Shown here: one piece after another, positions 14,632 through 16,591 of the stretch
Numbering within the stretch: position 1 is the stretch's first letter
How the letters are laid out: each line of letters begins with the position of its first letter
Assembly: GCA_002452515.1 (NCBI GenBank)
Contig: DKEN01000025.1
Location: 1 to 16,591 of the forward strand
From: Spartobacteria bacterium UBA6821
GTDB lineage: Bacteria; Verrucomicrobiota; Verrucomicrobiia; Chthoniobacterales; UBA6821
DNA: 16,591 bases
Reading direction: 5' to 3'
The notes under the pieces: model-generated
Database searches by the model: none
What the model was told of the DNA's origin: nothing
What the model saw: only the letters and a program-made list of their open reading frames with translations
Position numbers and translations under genes: made by a program

Positions 14632-16011
14632 ATGTCGAAAGCCGAACTCCGCGCCCGTCTCGAAGAGATCGGTGTGCGTCCAAGCAAAATGCTCGGGCAG
14701 AATTTTCTCCTCGATCCCAACCTCGCTCGTGCGATCGTTGCAGGCCTTGATCCCCGGGAAGGAGACCACCTTGTGGAAGTCGGCCCCGGTATGGGGGCGC
14801 TCACGACGCATATTCTGGATTCACCAGCGAGAAGGATTACGCTGATCGAGCGCGACCATCGATTGGCGACTGAATTGCGTGAACGCTACAAGGAGGAGAT
14901 TGCTTCCGGGCGACTTGAGATCATTCAGGGTGACGGAGCCAAATGCGACCTGATTGCCCTCTATGGCTACGGCCCGGTGAAGATGGTGGGAAATCTTCCC
15001 TACAGTGCCTCCACGGCCATCATCTCACATTTCACCGCATCCGTTTCACCCGCATCCAGACTGGTTCTGATGGTTCAGAGAGAAGTTGCAGAGCGTCTGG
15101 CGGCGGCTCCCGGTCATGGTGATTATGCCGCGCTCACGGTGCAGCTTGGAAGGCGGTGGAGCGTGAAGAAGCTCCGCATCGTTCCCCCCGATGTTTTCTG
15201 GCCAAGGCCCGCCGTGGAATCCGCAGTGATTGAGGTTTCGCCGAGGCCGGTGGAGGGCTTGCCAAACTGCGATCCCGAGCGCTTCAGTCAACTGGTTCGT
15301 CAGGGATTTTCCGCCCGGCGAAAGCAACTCCGCTCACTTCTGGATCTGCAAAAGGGTGTGTGGGAGCAGTGGGCGCTGGCCAAGGGATACCCCGTGACGG
15401 CAAGGGCTGAGGACTTGCCGGTGGATGATTGGGCGGAACTTGCTCTCCTGGGACAAGATGGGAAACATCCTGCGGTTGATTCGCCGGAGGAAGTCTTTGA
15501 TGTGGTGGATGAAAATGACCGGATCATCGATTTCAAAGGGCGGGGGGAGGTGCATGTGAATAACTTGCGGCACCGGGCGGTTCATATCTGGCTTTTCAAC
15601 CGCCAAGGGGAGCTCTTCCTGCAAAAGCGTTCGCCTTGGAAACAAAATCATCCTGGCCTCTGGTGTTCCAGTACGGCGGGTCATGTCGATTCAGGAGAGA
15701 ACTACGAGGAGGCGGCGCATCGGGAGCTGCGCGAGGAGATCGGGGTGGACTCCGAGTTGGTCAAAATTTGGAAGATCGAGGCCACGCCGCAGACCGGTCA
15801 TGAATTTCTGGAGGTCTTTGTTGGAAGAACCGAGGGGCCGTTCCGATTTGCCCCGGGAGAAGTTGAAACTGGCTCTTTTTTCCCTGTGGCTCAGATTCAG
15901 CGCTGGCTGAAGCAGGCTCCTGAGGAATTCACCCCCGTTTTCAGAATGATCGCCAAGAGATTTCTCGGTGAGACAGAAAAGCTCATGCTGTTGGAAAATG
16001 TCTCACAATAG
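14632..16011 (+). CDS. rsmA: 16S rRNA adenine dimethyltransferase RsmA (KsgA) fused to a Nudix hydrolase domain
   Basis: A 459-residue protein with two domains. Residues 1 to about 270 are a full RsmA/KsgA, which dimethylates two adjacent adenines in helix 45 of 16S rRNA during small-subunit assembly, using S-adenosylmethionine. Its motifs are LGQNFLLDPNLA (21-32), VEVGPGMGALT (48-58, SAM loop), LIERD (71-75), the catalytic NLPYSAST (121-128), and FSARRKQLRSLL (226-237). After a linker, residues about 285-450 form a Nudix domain with a complete Nudix box (Gly350 through Val372, REL-REEIGV with the metal-binding Glu residues). The Nudix part resembles YfcD/IDI-type proteins (HRAVHIWLFN, LFLQKRSPWK), but an alanine (Ala349) stands where isopentenyl diphosphate isomerase has its catalytic cysteine, so isomerase activity is unlikely. 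KsgA alone is usually about 270 residues. One continuous frame without a stop supports a true fusion. No Shine-Dalgarno motif precedes the ATG. Confidence 0.93.
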   Translation: MSKAELRARLEEIGVRPSKMLGQNFLLDPNLARAIVAGLDPREGDHLVEVGPGMGALTTHILDSPARRITLIERDHRLATELRERYKEEIASGRLEIIQGDGAKCDLIALYGYGPVKMVGNLPYSASTAIISHFTASVSPASRLVLMVQREVAERLAAAPGHGDYAALTVQLGRRWSVKKLRIVPPDVFWPRPAVESAVIEVSPRPVEGLPNCDPERFSQLVRQGFSARRKQLRSLLDLQKGVWEQWALAKGYPVTARAEDLPVDDWAELALLGQDGKHPAVDSPEEVFDVVDENDRIIDFKGRGEVHVNNLRHRAVHIWLFNRQGELFLQKRSPWKQNHPGLWCSSTAGHVDSGENYEEAAHRELREEIGVDSELVKIWKIEATPQTGHEFLEVFVGRTEGPFRFAPGEVETGSFFPVAQIQRWLKQAPEEFTPVFRMIAKRFLGETEKLMLLENVSQ

Positions 16012-16021
16012 GGACATTGTG
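16004..16021 (+). terminator. Possible weak terminator hairpin after rsmA
   Basis: CACAAT (16004-16009) pairs with ATTGTG (16016-16021) around a 6-base loop, overlaps the rsmA stop codon and is followed by TCTCTTTT. The stem is short and A/T-rich, so this is a weak candidate; it may be chance. Confidence 0.22.
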
Positions 16022-16046
16022 TCTCTTTTCTGACGGGCGCTGGAGG

Positions 16047-16055
16047 TGGTATGAT
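16047..16055 (+). promoter_or_regulatory. Putative extended -10 promoter for dnaK
   Basis: TGGTATGAT fits the extended -10 form TGnTATAAT with one mismatch and lies in the 122-base gap before dnaK, about 80 bases before the ATG. No good -35 box is found at 17 bp; CTGACG (16030-16035) with GATATT (16053-16058) at a 17-base spacing is an alternative. I see no CIRCE operator (TTAGCACTC-N9-GAGTGCTAA) and no clear sigma-32 promoter, so the sequence does not show heat-shock control. Confidence 0.35.
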
Positions 16056-16121
16056 ATTCGTAACTAACACATAGAAAGAGAGATGCGATCTATTGAGAAA
16101 GGGGGCACAGCGTTTGCTTAA

Positions 16122-16591
<470 letters not shown>

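Noticed and set aside
15968..16006. GTGAGAC and GTCTCAC inverted pair at the end of rsmA as a terminator stem
   Set aside because: Seven base pairs across a 25-base loop inside coding sequence, without a T-tract at the right place; likely chance.

Overview
The window is a chromosomal segment of a Gram-negative-type bacterium with a medium GC content. I cannot name the species. An exopolysaccharide or O-antigen cluster, an RsmA/KsgA methyltransferase carrying a C-terminal Nudix domain, and almost no Shine-Dalgarno motifs fit the PVC group, with Verrucomicrobiota as my best guess. That assignment is inference and of low to moderate confidence.

Positions 1-8109 (plus strand) are a tightly packed polysaccharide cluster: the end of a GT8-like glycosyltransferase, a GT2 glycosyltransferase, four GT4/GT-B glycosyltransferases, a Wzy-type polymerase and a WcaF-type acetyltransferase. 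Genes overlap by 4 nt or are 1-56 nt apart, so they are probably one transcript that begins upstream. The glycosyltransferases would build a repeat unit on a lipid carrier, the acetyltransferase would decorate it, and the polymerase would join units in the periplasm. The initiating phosphoglycosyltransferase, flippase and export or length-control proteins are not in the window.

Positions 8106-14288 (minus strand) hold six genes packed head to tail, in transcription order: a Bcr/CflA MFS exporter, SppA-type signal peptide peptidase, a CPBP intramembrane protease, thiamine-monophosphate kinase ThiL, a CorA ion channel and an MGDG-synthase-type GT28 glycosyltransferase. Four of the six are integral membrane proteins or membrane-anchored and one probably makes a glycolipid, so the theme is membrane upkeep, with ThiL as a metabolic passenger. 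This operon converges on the polysaccharide operon, and the two last genes overlap by 4 nt.

Positions 14289-14631 are a divergent intergenic region that contains a 144-bp element with about 20-bp terminal inverted repeats and a TAA target duplication, which looks like a MITE. Positions 14632-16591 (plus strand) carry the RsmA-Nudix fusion gene and then the start of dnaK, cut off by the window edge, with a plausible extended -10 promoter in front.

The most interesting points are the RsmA-Nudix fusion, the MITE-like element, and GTCGAG-type short repeats that appear in frame in linkers or surface loops of three successive GT4 genes. I found no CRISPR array, tRNA, rRNA, complete insertion sequence or recognisable defence system.
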